DNA of 64,000 bases from Cloeon dipterum (taxonomy: Eukaryota > Arthropoda > Insecta > Ephemeroptera > Baetidae): NCBI RefSeq assembly GCF_949628265.1, contig NC_088787.1:35452844-35516843 (forward strand), written 5' to 3'. Position 1 is the stretch's first letter. Every line of letters begins with the position of its first letter. The translations under genes and the position numbers were made by a program. Positions 23,327 to 35,804 of the stretch are shown here, in pieces. Below the pieces are notes generated by a model. It did not search any database, was not told where the DNA came from, and worked only from the letters and a program-made list of their open reading frames with translations.

Positions 23327-25594
23327 TCAATCCCTGATTGATTTGATCCTGTCCAGATGTCCTTCAACTAACTGGCTTGTCTCAGACACGCTCTTGGTCG
23401 AGTACTTCTTGCGCACGTTCTGAAATAAAAGATTCAAAATATTTTCCAGGACACATTCATGTTAAACAAAAAAACAGATTTATTAAAGTCAAAGATATTT
23501 GAAAATTGGAGTGCTGTTGGGTTTGCTAGACATAGAGAGCGGCCATAATTGAGTCCAACTCTAAATTGTAAATCGCGAAATCAGATTCTAAAAAACTTCC
23601 TAACGCCGCACCAAATTTCAGGGTCACACATAAAATTAAAATACCAACCTGCAAGGTGGACGAGTGTCCCTTGAGGACGACAAGCGCAAGTTGCTTGACG
23701 GCCTGCTCGACCTCGGCAAAGGAAAATCCAGAGAAGTAATGCAGCGGTGGGCTCCAGAGGCGCTTCAGGGTGTCGCTGGGACTTTTGTCAGCCTGCTTGT
23801 ACTCGCCGTACAAATCTTGGTCAAGGTTGACCAGCAACGAGAGGCACAGGGCGGCCGCGGCCTGCAGCGAAGGTCGCACGTGGCACATCTCGTGGCGCAC
23901 CAGCTGCAGTTCCATGAAGTACTTGGCCGCGCAGTGCTCCTTGTACGTGGCGTCGGCAACCTTGGTGTAGCGCCGCAGGAACTGCAGCGGCAACGGGCGG
24001 CCGATGCTGAAGGCCAGCCCGCCAAGGATCCTCGACTCCATCTCCACGACTTGCTTCTTGGTGTACGTGTTGTCCGTGACGTAGACGCAGTCGGCGATGG
24101 TCGGACACAGGATCTCCTCGTATTTGGACGCGATCAGCAAGCTGGTCACGCCCACCAACTGCAGCTGTGACTTGGGAGTAGCCGGGGCAGTCTGTAAAAA
24201 AGAAAATAATCGTTTGTGTCGCGGAAAATTGGCTCGTGTCTCGACCCGCCCCCTTTAATAACTTTTCGAGTCAGCTGATAGGAGTGAAGTTAGCTCTGAG
24301 AGAGGTTTACCACCTGGAGACAATTTCATCCCGAACAAATGGTTCATGCGCGCGATGCAGAGGGATATGAAAGTGGGTGGCCAATTTTCCGCGGTATAAA
24401 TATTTTCAAAAATCACTTGGTACATTAATTTTATCATTTAAAACAAGTTGAAATTCAATGGCTTCTCACCAGCATGTATCTGTCAAAGATGGAAACTGTC
24501 AGGTACAGCGTCTCAGGCATCAGCTTGAACTGGCGGTGGACGCCGACCAGCCAGTCAACAACTGTCGCACGCATCAGATTCGTCATGAATTTGCATTGCT
24601 TGATATACGCATCCGGAATGCAGTACACAACCTGAACAAGAATATTCAGAAAAAGGGACTTCCACTTCAGATGAAAAAAAAACGAACCTCAAGGTGCCTC
24701 ATGTACGAGAAAATGTCCTGAACATAAATGGCCACATACTGGGCGTCCTCAGAGTCAGCCTTGTTCAACTTCTCGAGATTGGCTTTCTCCTCCTGAGAGA
24801 AGCCGCTCAAGTCGGGTTGACTGCCCTGAGCCTCCACCCTGCCAGGTTTGGGCCTAACTGTCGGTTTCACCGCAATGCGAGTCTTCGGAGCGGCCAGGGT
24901 CACCGCCTGCTTGGGCTTGGCTTCTGGCTGCGCTTTCTGGGCAGACAGGATGTTGGCGATGCGGCGAATGACGCCAGGCTTGGTCGTGCCGGCGGTCGGC
25001 GGCACTGCTTCCTTCTTTTCCCGCACTGGGAGTCCCGTCTTCAGCTCTGCAGGCTTTCCTGCCAGTCTGCCAGGTGCAAAATTTCATAATTCAGTTCATA
25101 TAAAAATTAGCATTAAATTATTTTATACTTTGGTTTGACCAAAACGGGCTTGTCTTTCGTGGCATCGTTCTGCTTCCTGACGCCGAGGCCGCCCTTTCCA
25201 GTGGTGACCATCTGGGCCGTCGCCTTTTTGTTGCCAATCAAGCCCAGTGCGCTTCTCACGTGTTGGACTGGCGCCGCTTTAAGCACCACATTCACATTCT
25301 TATAGTTAGGCAGAGCGTTTTCCGCATACTCCAAACCGGTCTGTAAATAATAACAATTCCATCAGTAATCCGAGAAATCCATAATTATGGAATTTATCGC
25401 CCACATTGGACCGCCATTTTGAGGAGTGATCATTGAGGCGAAAAGAAGGAAAAATCACAAGAATTTCGGGGATCGCGAGCCGACCGAGCCGTCTCACTTA
25501 ACCACGCGTTTAAATATCATGAGTCTGATAGATAAATAAATACCTGAGCAGTGCGACGAGTCAATCGAAGCGGCCTTCTTGCAACGTCTGCCAT
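23327..25594 (-). CDS. CycB: G2/mitotic cyclin B, 479 aa
   Basis: Six exons (25544-25594, 25129-25340, 24688-25066, 24470-24631, 23649-24191, 23327-23419) give exactly 480 codons. Residues 46-54 are RSALGLIGN, a classical destruction box (RxxLxxIxN) for APC/C-driven degradation. A basic/proline-rich linker follows. The cyclin box starts near residue 234 with MRATVVDWLVGVHRQFKLMPETLYL-type sequence and ASKYEE, then a C-terminal cyclin fold with HCAAKYFMELQL. The short last exon (KKYSTKSVSETSQLVEGHL) matches the usual cyclin B tail. The partner would be CDK1 at mitotic entry. The B rather than B3 or A assignment rests on the D-box and the tail. Upstream CCAAT boxes fit cell-cycle promoter logic. 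Confidence 0.93.
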
Positions 25595-25846
25595 TTTCAA
25601 ACTGGAAAATTCTCAACTACGCACGCAAATGCACTTCGCATTCGCACTGATCAACTGTAGATAAAAGGGATAAAAGACGGATTTAGGCAAATTTCGATTC
25701 CAAAACTGCCACGGAAGCGACGAATTCGCCGCTACAATCCCGTATTTTTAAACTCAAACAAAAACAACAGAAAACAGTGTCTGACAAAACGAAACGAGTT
25801 AACTCTTCTCTTCAGCAACACACTGACAACTGACCATTGACATTGA

Positions 25847-25918
25847 CCAATCAAATCGCTGATTTTTGCCGGCTGAACGGCGGAGAGGCGGATGAGCGAG
25901 CAGGAGCAACCGACCAAT
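25847..25918 (-). promoter_or_regulatory. paired CCAAT boxes upstream of cyclin B
   Basis: CCAAT at 25847-25851 and 25914-25918 (both written on the plus strand), 67 bp apart, about 250-320 bp before the cyclin B ATG. Spaced NF-Y-type CCAAT boxes are typical of cyclin B promoters in animals. A TTTGAA, CHR-like motif sits directly before the ATG (25596-25601). Function inferred, not shown. Confidence 0.5.
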
Positions 25919-26937
25919 CACAGAGCTTCGTTTTGTCACGTGACCTGGAACTGTCGGGGAAGGAGAATTGGCGGCATTATTTGAATCGCTTGAATGGAAA
26001 AGGTGTTGCGTTATGAGTTGAAATTGGTGGAAGAAATTAAGATAAAAATTCTGTATTTTTCTAAAATGCTAAAATGAATCTTTTTTGCCTTTCTTTGAAT
26101 GAATATGATGCCCCCTTTGATATTAATTCCGAAACAATTTTGTGAATTGCAACTTATTAGTCAGGAATAATCTAGCTGATTTATTATTCAAAAATTTGCC
26201 TTTTTTAAGCAGAGTATTTAACGTATTTAATTTTGAATATTTTAATTGTGAAAATAACTCAATTGAGAACACTCTATTGATAAACCGGAATACACAGACA
26301 GGAATAAACATTAAATGAATTCTACTTTCCAGAATCCAGAAATGAATTTAAGAAAATAAATAGTAAGCTCAATAATGAAATCAATAAAATTCTCTCACCA
26401 CTTACTCTGCCAACTTGAATGATCTAAGTCTGCGGACTACTCCCACACAATCCCGTTGTTATAACTCGTGGAAAAATAACTCGAGTAAAACCCGAGGGCT
26501 ATCGAATCCATGCTTATATAGTGGCAAGCAAGTGTGGTTATATCGCCCGAAACAAGATTGAACAATATGATTTCATCAAATTTCTACATTGAACAAATAA
26601 TTATTCTTACAAAAAAAAGTAACATCCTAACTAACGAGAGATAAGTAGTGCCTTCTATTGTAAGTCTTTATTAGGTTTATTAGAGATTATTCATACTTGA
26701 ACAAAGAAAAACATTCTAACTAACCTATAACTATAATCCAAAGTTACGCAATTTCGAATGTAATCCTGTATTGGTACAATAAAAGGGATTCAAAATTTTA
26801 TAAAAATTAGAAGAGGAATTTAAAACAAAATATTAAGTGGCACAAATTTGGACAAAAGTTATAATATTTTTAAATTTTGCCCAAGGAGAATTTTACTATC
26901 TCGACCAATGTCAACTCAATTTTCGATTAGTTGAGTA
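25919..26937. other. intergenic
   Basis: AT-rich DNA upstream of cyclin B with no supported gene. Confidence 0.4.
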
Positions 26938-27657
26938 TTTTATGCAACCCGGGAGGCACGCAGTATAAGCAATAAAAGTGCCAGGATAGCATAAACTGGG
27001 AGAGGGAATCATATCGACCTGTGCGGCTCGCATAGTATATCCTGGCACCTGGTCAGCACTTGTAGAGAAGGCAAAGAGTTAAAGGAGTGATGGCATTTGT
27101 GGTCCAGCCATGAACGTGAAGGAGAGGAAGAAGCAAAGGCCAAGATAAAAAATCCGAGAGTGGGGATGCGCCAGCATCAACGAGTGCCCCACTATAATTT
27201 CCCGGCTCTTGGTGTCTCCTACATTTACCCTGAGTTTAGAGAGAGGGAGAGAGGAGATAGACCAATGAGAAGCCTCGAATTTCCGACAGGCGCGCTGGCG
27301 GAGTGCGCGGTCGCAGTCTCCTTTTATTCACCCTTACCCATAAATACGTTAAATTTGGCGGGCCAGCTGCCAGGAGATCATGCGAGCTGCGGAGGTTGTT
27401 TTTTCCTCATCTTGCTTCTCGCCTTACCTCGACAGGTGGCGTGCTAGGTGGTTTCCCCCTTTTGCTTCTATGCTTGCCGCTTGCATGGCAGCTGCGGCAA
27501 CACTTTTTATCTATGATCTTTTTGCTGTTGCAGCCTGCATCAGAGGGCTGTTATTTTTTCAGGCAGCACCTTGAGGGTGATGAAATTCTTCAAGGTGTTC
27601 TTTGGAAAGAGGTCCGTGACCATCAGCTGCTCAAGGTCAAGAAAGACCAAGCACAAC
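26938..27657 (+). repeat. dispersed repeat R, second long copy
   Basis: Same orientation and structure as 15266-16003. It starts TATGCAACCCGGGAGGCACG and ends CAAGGTCAAGAAAGACCAAG. It carries open frames but no recognisable domain. Confidence 0.7.
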
Positions 27658-28195
27658 ATTTGCTTTTTGTAACTATATATAAATTTTTTAAATCACCATT
27701 TCGTGCGTTTTTAATTTATTTGAAGCCGTCAATTCATAATGGCGCCATAGTGTAGCGGTTGATTCCGATTTTAAGGACGCATTCAGCCCTGATATTTATT
27801 TCTTATTTTGATAAGAAAAAGAACAATGTAGCCAATTGCCGTAGAAATGTCAGCAAACATTTTGAAATATTATTTAATTGTTTTTCACGCGTTAGTGCTG
27901 AACCGATTTTGGATTTTCGCCTGACAAAAGAAACCATTTTTAGGGTTGAATTCACATCAGCATGATTGAGCCATTTTTAAGCAGTATATTCGTCTTAAAA
28001 ACGCAATAAAAGGGTTTCGACATTATTTTGTTAAGCTCTAAAATATATTTTGGATATTTTTGTCAGCGCAGATTAACTAAATTGATTTATTCAACGCTTT
28101 AAAATCCTTTGTTCATCTGGTGAAAAATATATGTCAGACAAAATGAGAAACCTAATTTGGTTGATTATTTGAGTGTTTGGTGTTTAATAGATATA
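27658..28195. other. intergenic
   Basis: No gene supported. TAGTGTAGCGGTTGATTCCG at about 27750 resembles a tRNA A-box without a B-box. Confidence 0.4.
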
Positions 28196-29173
28196 TTAAT
28201 AAAAGAGAAATAGTGCGACCAGCGTCAAGACGAAGAATCCTGGGAGTACACCCGGGGCCACTAATGTTGCCGACGAAATCGTCAAAAACCATGGTCCTGC
28301 AGGGTATCTGTAATAATATACGTGATATGATAATTACTTATGGAAATTCGGTACTTATTTATAAAGCAAACCATGAATGTTGCATTGAAATAATATCACA
28401 GAAAAAGGAAAATATTTGTTTAAAAAATGACAGAGAATATACTTGATTCCGATGACGCCGCAGGCAATGCGTTTATTATTACTGCTATCCGTTATTTTAT
28501 CCCTTTCAGCATCGTACACAGCCACTGTGCGGCCCAGAATGCAATTCGGGCTGAAAAAGAGCGACAGTTGAGAGTCTTCATATTTATAGGAAATCGCATC
28601 GCCTGCTTCTTTTAACCGTTTTTGCTCAAAATTCTGCTCCGTTTGCCTCATCAGCTGCGATGAAGTGATTATAAAAAAATCAAATTTCCCAAATTTAATT
28701 AAAAATTTTGAACCTTCTTGTGGTTATAGGGTTGTGGGCCGGTGAAGCTGCAGCCGTTGGTCAGGTCGCCCGTCTCGTACACGACCAGGGCAATCCTGGC
28801 GTCCGCTCTCAGGCCACTGACCGTGCCCTGGACCAGAACAGATCCGTTCAGCCCTGATTGCGTGAAGGTCACGCTGCCATTCACCGAAAACCCTAACCCT
28901 GGCAGGTCGCCGAAACTTGTCACAAGTGCAATCGCTGCACGCTCCTATAAAAATTAAATAAATCAGGAAAATGAATCTGCCCATAAATCAATTTTAAAAA
29001 AGCTCAGTTCTCCTTACGTTGTAAATAAAACAGAAATATACTTGCTGATTTTTTATAAGCTTTGAAAACATTTATTTTTCAGGAGCGAAAGAAATTTTTA
29101 AAATTACCTGAGCGGTGGTGGTGACGAGCAGCGTGGTCGCCAAAGCGCAAAATTTGGTCACTTTCTTGTCCAT
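28196..29173 (-). CDS. Cu/Zn-superoxide-dismutase-like membrane protein, 206 aa
   Basis: Four exons (29108-29173, 28714-28944, 28443-28654, 28196-28307) total 621 bp. Residues 1-22 form a signal peptide (CALATTLLVTTTAQ). The core follows the Cu/Zn SOD pattern: GSVTFTQSGLNGSVLVQG, VSGLRADARIALVVYETGD, TNGCSFTGPQPYN, IGRTVAVY-like GRTVAVYDAERD and ACGVIG near the end. The catalytic His-x-His expected before the E-x-GD motif reads VVY, and the histidine expected after the GC..(S)xG motif is replaced (GPQPYN), so copper/zinc binding is doubtful. The C-terminus ends in a hydrophobic stretch (GVLPGFFVLTLVALFLFY), a membrane anchor or GPI signal. This resembles insect 'related to SOD' proteins. A non-enzymatic extracellular or surface role is inferred. 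Confidence 0.8.
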
Positions 29174-30082
29174 TTCTCACAGCAAATAATACACGAGCGA
29201 CGAACTTACAATCACGAGATTGGTTTTCAGACTGTTACAGCTAGAAAATTAAATACTCGTTTCTGGCGCAGCAGATGAGTTGTTCCGCATTTTTATAAAT
29301 ATTTTTGCTTTTTCAACAATAATTGGTCACGTCGTGCTATTGAACTCTCCTATTTAATTTAAACTAAATTACCAATAACAGCTTTTTACCGTGGTAAAAA
29401 TAGTCTTATTGTTCCTGCTGACAAAATAAGAGATTATTATTTGTGAACGAAATAATTAAATTTTCCTTTCAACTGTGCGAAATGTAGGAAACTATGACGT
29501 CACTAATATCTTCTCTGTCAGTTTATTGGCTGATTTAAAAAAATATTAATAATGGTGACGTTTCTTTGCCCTCAAAAATTCGGAAGAAATTCCTGCTGTT
29601 TGTAATAATAGAATTAAAATTCTGATGCACTGATTTTCATTTAAATTAAACAAATTCTACTAAAAAATCGACTCAAGACTGATGAATACGAGAGCATCAA
29701 ACAGCTATAACTTATAAGTTAGTGCCAATCGAACAGCTCTAACATGGAAAAGTTGCACGCAATATTATTTTTTTCAAAGTTCTAGTCCAAAATTTAAATA
29801 GCTATTTTTTAGCTTGATTTAAAGCAAAACATATACCGATAATTATCCGAAAATACAGAATAAATAAGAATAAGCAGTTTCAATTTTATGAAATGAAAAT
29901 GCAATTTGTACTTGTAAGAGTCATAAGTATTATTCATACCATATAATTTAATCTCAGTTTGTACTGCTAACATAGAATAAGAAAACTTGTCGATTTCTTA
30001 ATTTATTTTGTGACTTCAAAATGAAATGATATAATTTCACATACATACTATAGATACACGAAAGGGAAATAAAAATTTGGTT
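29174..30082. other. intergenic between SOD-like gene and UHRF1
   Basis: Strongly AT-rich and apparently non-coding. It includes the promoter side of the SOD-like gene and the 3' flank of UHRF1. Confidence 0.45.
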
Positions 30083-33000
30083 CTATGGATTCTTTGAAGG
30101 TGCTTGAGGACATTGTACAGGGTTGTAACCTGTAAGCACGGCATTTAAAGCTTTATCAAGAAGTTGGTTCACCTTGACGTCCCCTTCCACGCTGGCAAGG
30201 CAACAGGGACAGCTGGCTTTACTGGACTTTTTAAGCCACTTCTTCATACAGGTCTACAACAGAATTTTTTCAGGCTAAATTAATTTATGAAATGATTGAA
30301 ATGATTTTTAACTCAATGACAAGTCAATAGAATGTAAAAAACAGTTGAAATTTAGATAATAAAACTCACGAGGCAGACATTGTGGCCGCAAATCGTGGTG
30401 GTAGGGTCCTTGGCGGTCTCCTGGCAGATGCAACAGGCAAAAGTCTCAGCCAAGGCACGGATGAAGTCCTTTTTTTGCAAAACAAATACAAATGTTGAGA
30501 TTTTCAGGGAGTCAAAATGATTTTTTCTCCCTTAAAATTGTTTCTTTTAGTTTGATTTAATTCATAATAAATAGGAAAACCCCTGATATTATTTTAATTA
30601 TAGATTGTTCTTGAAAATAACTTAAAAACTATAATTCGCATTTTCTCAATAGTAAAAAATTATTATTTTTCAACTCACTGGATATCCCTGTTCCAAAGCG
30701 GGTTGGAGACTATCCCAGTTCCTCTTGTTGCACGTGTCCTCCTTGGCCAAGGCGACGATGGAGGGCGGCAACTGGTATCGAACCCTGGCCCTCTTTGTCA
30801 CAGGCATCCCCTCAAACGGTAGGGTCCTCTTTTTGAGGTGAGTTTCCTCTCCCTCGTCAGGCTCACCCTAGAGAACAGCGTTTTTTGTTGTTGTCAATAT
30901 GCTGTGAGAGATAATAAAGTCAAATAATACCTCGAGGTGTCCGACGCTCATGTCTTTCATAAAGCAGAACCCGGCAGAGGTCCACGGAGACGGCTCGGAG
31001 TCGTCTCTCCTGAGAATGAACTTCCACAGGTTCCTCCTCTTTAACTTCAGTTGGTAGTAAGAGCTCACCTTATAAATTCCATCATAGCTGAAAATTTAAA
31101 AATCATTTTAAATGGGTCCAAAATTAAAATTAGAAATTTTCGGGAAATGGGCAAAGTTTAAGTTCAAACCTACCGGTAGCCAGAAATTGGAGCAAATTTT
31201 GAAATAGTTCCATGCTGGTATCCGCGAACCAGCCTAATTGGCAGTCCTTTCTGCCAGTCTCTTGACACTGCTCCGTTTTTGACATCGAGCTCTGCGTGGC
31301 AGGATTGGGCCAGAGCCCTGCAAATAAAATTCAGATCAATTCCAAGTTGCGCAAGCCCTTCACAAGTGTTCCAAGCCACCAATTATAGACAGCTCTAGCG
31401 GTTTTAATTTCGATTTCTTAAAATAATCTTTTGATATGAAATAAGACACCGAAATTCTCCGTAAAATCGTCAGCTTAGATTTTTCAATTTAAAAAATATT
31501 TTCCACGTTTCTGGACTGATTTTTGTTTCTAAATCGTAAGAAGAATAATTATTTAGCAACAAGGACCGGTTTTAGGATTGTAATTCAGCAATTTTGGCTG
31601 AATATTTGAGCTTTAAAGCAACAAAAACCTATTCAAAGACACCAAGTTTGATGAAAATGGACATTTTAAAATATTTTAAATCAGGGTCACGTCAGGGACA
31701 GACCCTGAATATCGATTTCAACCTTTAAAGGTCTACTCTAGGCCCTATTTTGTTTTCTAAGCTAAAAAATGCGAGAAAATATACTTCAGTAACGAGAGGC
31801 GAGATCGAGCTCGACCTCGAGCCAGTTTTTTTAACTTAAAATTCTAATTGCAGAGATAATATCGCGATTGCACCTTTGAAACTTGGTGTGCTTGTGCAGA
31901 ATTTATTGGGCTACATTTTAGCCCTGAACACCAAAAATATCTAAGAGGGTTATCATCCCTTAATATTGAATTTTCGAAAAAAGGACGCAAAAGGTGACCT
32001 TGACCTTCGGCCTGCGCATTTTTTGTAAATTCAAAAGTTGTCCAGGATGGAAAACTAGGTTGGGTAGTGAAAATTTCAAGGTGATACCTCAACTCTGTCA
32101 AGAGTTACAGTCTACCTTTTACTCACATAGTTCGAGATTTTCGGAGATTTTTTTTAAAACGAAAAAATTTTGGGAACGCTCCCATTCCCAAACTTCACCT
32201 TCTACTAGTAAGTACTAATGTAAGAAAATACAATCGTCACATAAAAATATTACATATAAAAAATAAAATCGCGTTGAATCAGCCTCAAAATTGGACGACT
32301 ACTGCTCGTATACTATTTTCAGATTTTCAGAAAAATTTAAACAAATCGCTTTTGAAACTAATTATTCATTCCTTAAAAGTAAATAAATTTGGATCTAAAT
32401 CTGATTAAAATCTTTGGGAACCTTCATTAGATTTTTTTTTAAATAAATGATTTTCAGCTCGAAAAATCCATTGGAAAGAATTTAAAAATAAACCACAGCA
32501 CTCACAAGTTCAGGCCTTTTAACTCTTGGGCATTGCCTCCGCTTCCAGACAAGACAACGGTTTCTCCGTGGTCCTCATCCCCTGGTTCGACGCCGCCAGT
32601 CAGGCACAAACTCCAAACGCCTTTCTTCGGAGCGCCGCAAATGCCAGCATTGAGGGGCAGATGGACACCATAGCGGCTGACCTGAAATTTTTATTAAAAT
32701 ATAACCTTTTATAATAACAGCAGCCCTCACGTCTCTCCTTGAGGCCCAGAGTCTTCCCGAGGGTACGCCGGGAATTCGGCCAAAGTGCTCTCGAGGGACA
32801 ATGGAAATTACGTCGGTGGCGGCAGTGCTTTCCAAGGGTTTCCCTTTCTGAAGCAAATCCTTCACTTTCTCTTCTCTCCTCTGCAACTCTGCCTTCTCCT
32901 TTTCCTGCTCCTTCTGGTTGACGTTGCTGCATTTGTTGCAGTACCTGAATTGAAAGAAGCAAAAATTTTAATGATTTAATTAATTTTAATAAAAAAAAAC

Positions 33001-35804
33001 AAACCATTCTTCATCAGACTCTATATTTTCCACTGGCGGGGAGGCGCAGGTTGAGTGATAAATGTCCTCACACTCTTCGCAGATAAGTTGCAGCTCCTCA
33101 TCGTGCTTCCCACCGCAGACACAGCAACTGCAGCTTTTGCACTTCTGCTCAGGGTCATCGAAGCACTTCTTGCAGGCTGGAATAAGTCAAATTAACGTCA
33201 GGAATAGTAAAAAATACGTATGGAAGAGCAGGGTTTTGAAGAGATCCAAGCGTTTATTTAACTAATTTTTGTAATTTCATGTACTTTAAGACAGCCAAAT
33301 GGATTTTAAAAGCTTTCCTAGATTTAAAAATAGTAAAATTCAAATATAGGAACGATTATTTAATTCTGATCATCAACAGATCTGAGAAAAAACATCTCCA
33401 GTAAATTAAATCTGGGACAAATGACTTGGAAATGATTTAAATGAAGCTAAAATAAATAAACTCACGCTTTCGAAGAGCAAGTTCGCAGCCAGCATTGACC
33501 CATTCCTCTCTCGACACTAATTTTGGAAAATTTACAGTTCTATGGTTGAACAAAATGGGCTGGTTTATGTGCTCCTCATGAGCAGAAACACTTCCAAATA
33601 CCCTTGTTTTCAGGTTCCTGCGTGGTGGCTCTACTTTAGTAATTTTCGTATGGAACCTTAAAACAACAATGATTATAATTTACAATGCTCTGACAACAAT
33701 AAATGGATAAACACTCACCAACCATAGTGTTTGCTTTTTGGCAGGCAAACATATGCTAAGATCTGCATGCCAACCTCAAGGTCTTCAGGAGCAAATTCTA
33801 CATAACTACACGGCCTTAGATTTTCCACTTTCAGTTCAAGCTCCGTTTCCGACCTGTTAATTACAATATTATTAGTAAATTTTTAATGTTAGAAAATTAT
33901 TGGCAGAGAATCCACATTTTTATAAATATTTAAAATTTTTCTGGCAAAGGTCGTTGATATTTTTTAAAAGTTCAAACGCTCAGCGCTCATACAGAATAAA
34001 TAGGGAAATTGAATCTGTCGGGAAATTGACTCACTCTCCGTCGAGTACGTGGAAGATGAGGTTGCTCTCTTCCTCGTCCGAATCAGCTTCAGCCTGGCTT
34101 CCACTTATTCTCAGCAGTTTGGCCTCGCGCCAGTCACCTTTCAGAGGATCCCTGTAATACAGGCTGTCGCCAACCTAAAAAAAAACAGAACAGATAGTTT
34201 CAAAAAAAGGCGGATAATGTTGATTTATTTTGTGTTGGTGACATTTTCCTACTAAATCTAGTTTAACACGGGTTTGAGCACATCGCGTTTGGCCCTGAAG
34301 TCAGTGGCGCGACCTGAGGAAGGTTGGTGACTGGCGAGGGTGAAAATTTTTAGCCAAATGTGCTCGAAATTGCAGAAAAAGCAATCAAAGCGCGCCGCCG
34401 ACACGATCTCAGGTCGGCATGTACCCTGAAAAGGTTGTCATGGTACCGCCCGTTAAAGCCGAATTAAATACCTATCTAATGAGGGGTCATGGTTGAGGAT
34501 AGGGCAAGCGGTTGAATTTTAATAAAAATTAAACCATTTTCGCTTGCGGAGTCGACGAATGGCCAAAAACCCAAAAAAATCCATTTTAATTTTTCTATGG
34601 GTTCAAATATTTTCAAAATTGGTTTGAAAATAGACGTTAGTCTTCCACGTAGGGTGGAACAGGTGGGAATCCATTGCGGACTCGTGTTTTAAAAAAATCG
34701 CGATTTGTCGATTTTCCCTGGGAAAGTTCAATAACGACGTTTTTCAAACTTCAAATTCTCTCTCCTCCTAGGATTTTGATCGTATCGGCTCTAAGTTAAT
34801 CTTAAAAGATTCCCAGATAAATTTTGCATTCTTTAAACCTTTGTCCTACATCCAAGATAATTTTTTTAAATTTTGATTTTTTCCAAATTTTCGTCGAAAA
34901 AAATTCCTGGTAATTCGAAAAATGGTTAGATTTTGAAAACTGCGCACGGGTGGACGTGTCTTACCAAGGGGCATCGACTGGTGCACGAATCACTGGTCTC
35001 CGGCCCACAGGGCCCGGCTGGGCCCCGAAAACCAAAATTTCGTAATGTCACAAATCATGTTTTTACCCATTTAAAAATTTATAACTCGGCTCCTCTGGGT
35101 CGTAGAGTGGAAAAATCAATGTTTGTTACACTCGCCGTAAGATTCTGCGTATGTTGGGCGTATGTTCTAGCTAGTTTGGGGTAATTTTTGATATTACATG
35201 CATGATTAAAAATTTAAAACCAAATTCCCTTGAATTTTTCAAGAATTATTCACAAATAATCTCTGTTCAAACTTGTTTTTCGAGGGGTTTCAGGAAAACC
35301 TGGTCGAAATTCCACTAATTTGCCTAAATAACTTCTGAAAAACCAAGGCAAATTTAACTACAGACATTTATCGGTTATTACCTCAAAAAACTGGCTTTTT
35401 GGCGAGTCTCTCTGCTCTCCTTGAGGCTTGCTTATCACCTTTTCCTCCTTAGCAATCGCATCTTCTTGCCTTGTCCTTACATTGACGCAATGATTGTCCG
35501 TGATGTTGTAGAAAATCAGGGCTTTTTCATCCTCCAACTGAAACAGCAAACGACGATTTTCTAATTTTTACAACCGATAAAACAACCCAAGTTAATAAAA
35601 TAACTCAAAAATCCAGAAAGTTTGCAGAGTAATGTGGAATAATCGTGAACTCACCAGCTTTCCGAACGAAAAGAGTTGCAGTTGGGCGTTACGCTCGACT
35701 TCAAACGCCTCGATAGCGAGTTCCCGCAACTCTTTAACCAGAGACGTTGTGGGCAAAGTAACAACTTTGTTCTTGCCCTCAAAATCCATGAGCCTGACGA
35801 GCAT
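30083..35804 (-). CDS. UHRF1: UHRF1-type E3 ligase (UBL-TTD-PHD-SRA-RING), 697 aa
   Basis: Thirteen exons (35655-35804, 35382-35537, 34035-34174, 33719-33853, 33466-33656, 33005-33176, 32731-32944, 32506-32681, 31174-31317, 30931-31087, 30679-30867, 30370-30468, 30083-30253) sum to 698 codons. Order: ubiquitin-like domain (MLVRLMDFEGKNKVVTLP), tandem tudor (VGDSLYYRDPLKGDW), PHD (CKKCFDD, CSCCVCGGKHDEELQLIC), SRA (HFGRIPGVP, YGVHLPLNAGICG, YDGIYKVSSYY, ILRRDDSEPSPWT), RING (CCICQETAKDPTTTICGHNVC). The family binds hemimethylated CpG and H3 and recruits DNMT1 for maintenance methylation. The first ATG at 35804 is chosen because it starts the UBL fold. Introns 2 and 9 carry dispersed repeats. 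Confidence 0.93.
31556..32206 (+). repeat. repeat H, intronic copy
   Basis: Plus-orientation relative of the unit at 8425-9130 (which is inverted there). Shared blocks include GATTGTAATTCAGCAATTTTGGCT, AGGGTCACGTCAGG, CTCGACCTCGAGCCAG, AAGGTGACCTTGACCTTCGG and AAATCTCCGA-like ends. It lies between UHRF1 exons 8 and 9. Moderately diverged; no ORF. Confidence 0.65.
34290..35190 (+). repeat. dispersed repeat G, UHRF1 intron copy
   Basis: Shares, in order, several blocks with 51930-53030: GACCTGAGGAAGGT, CAGGTCGG..ACCCTGAAAA, AATGAGGGGTC, GGCCCACAGGGCCCGGCTGG, ATGTCACAAATC, GGGTCGT and ATTCTGCGT. It lies within intron 2 of UHRF1. No coding potential seen; family unidentified. Confidence 0.65.

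Noticed and set aside
23664-24170. 168-aa plus-strand ORF over cyclin B
   Set aside because: Antisense shadow of the cyclin fold exon.
26938-27755. 150-aa ORF in repeat R as a transposon protein
   Set aside because: The reading frame is not conserved in the other copies and has no transposase or reverse transcriptase motif.
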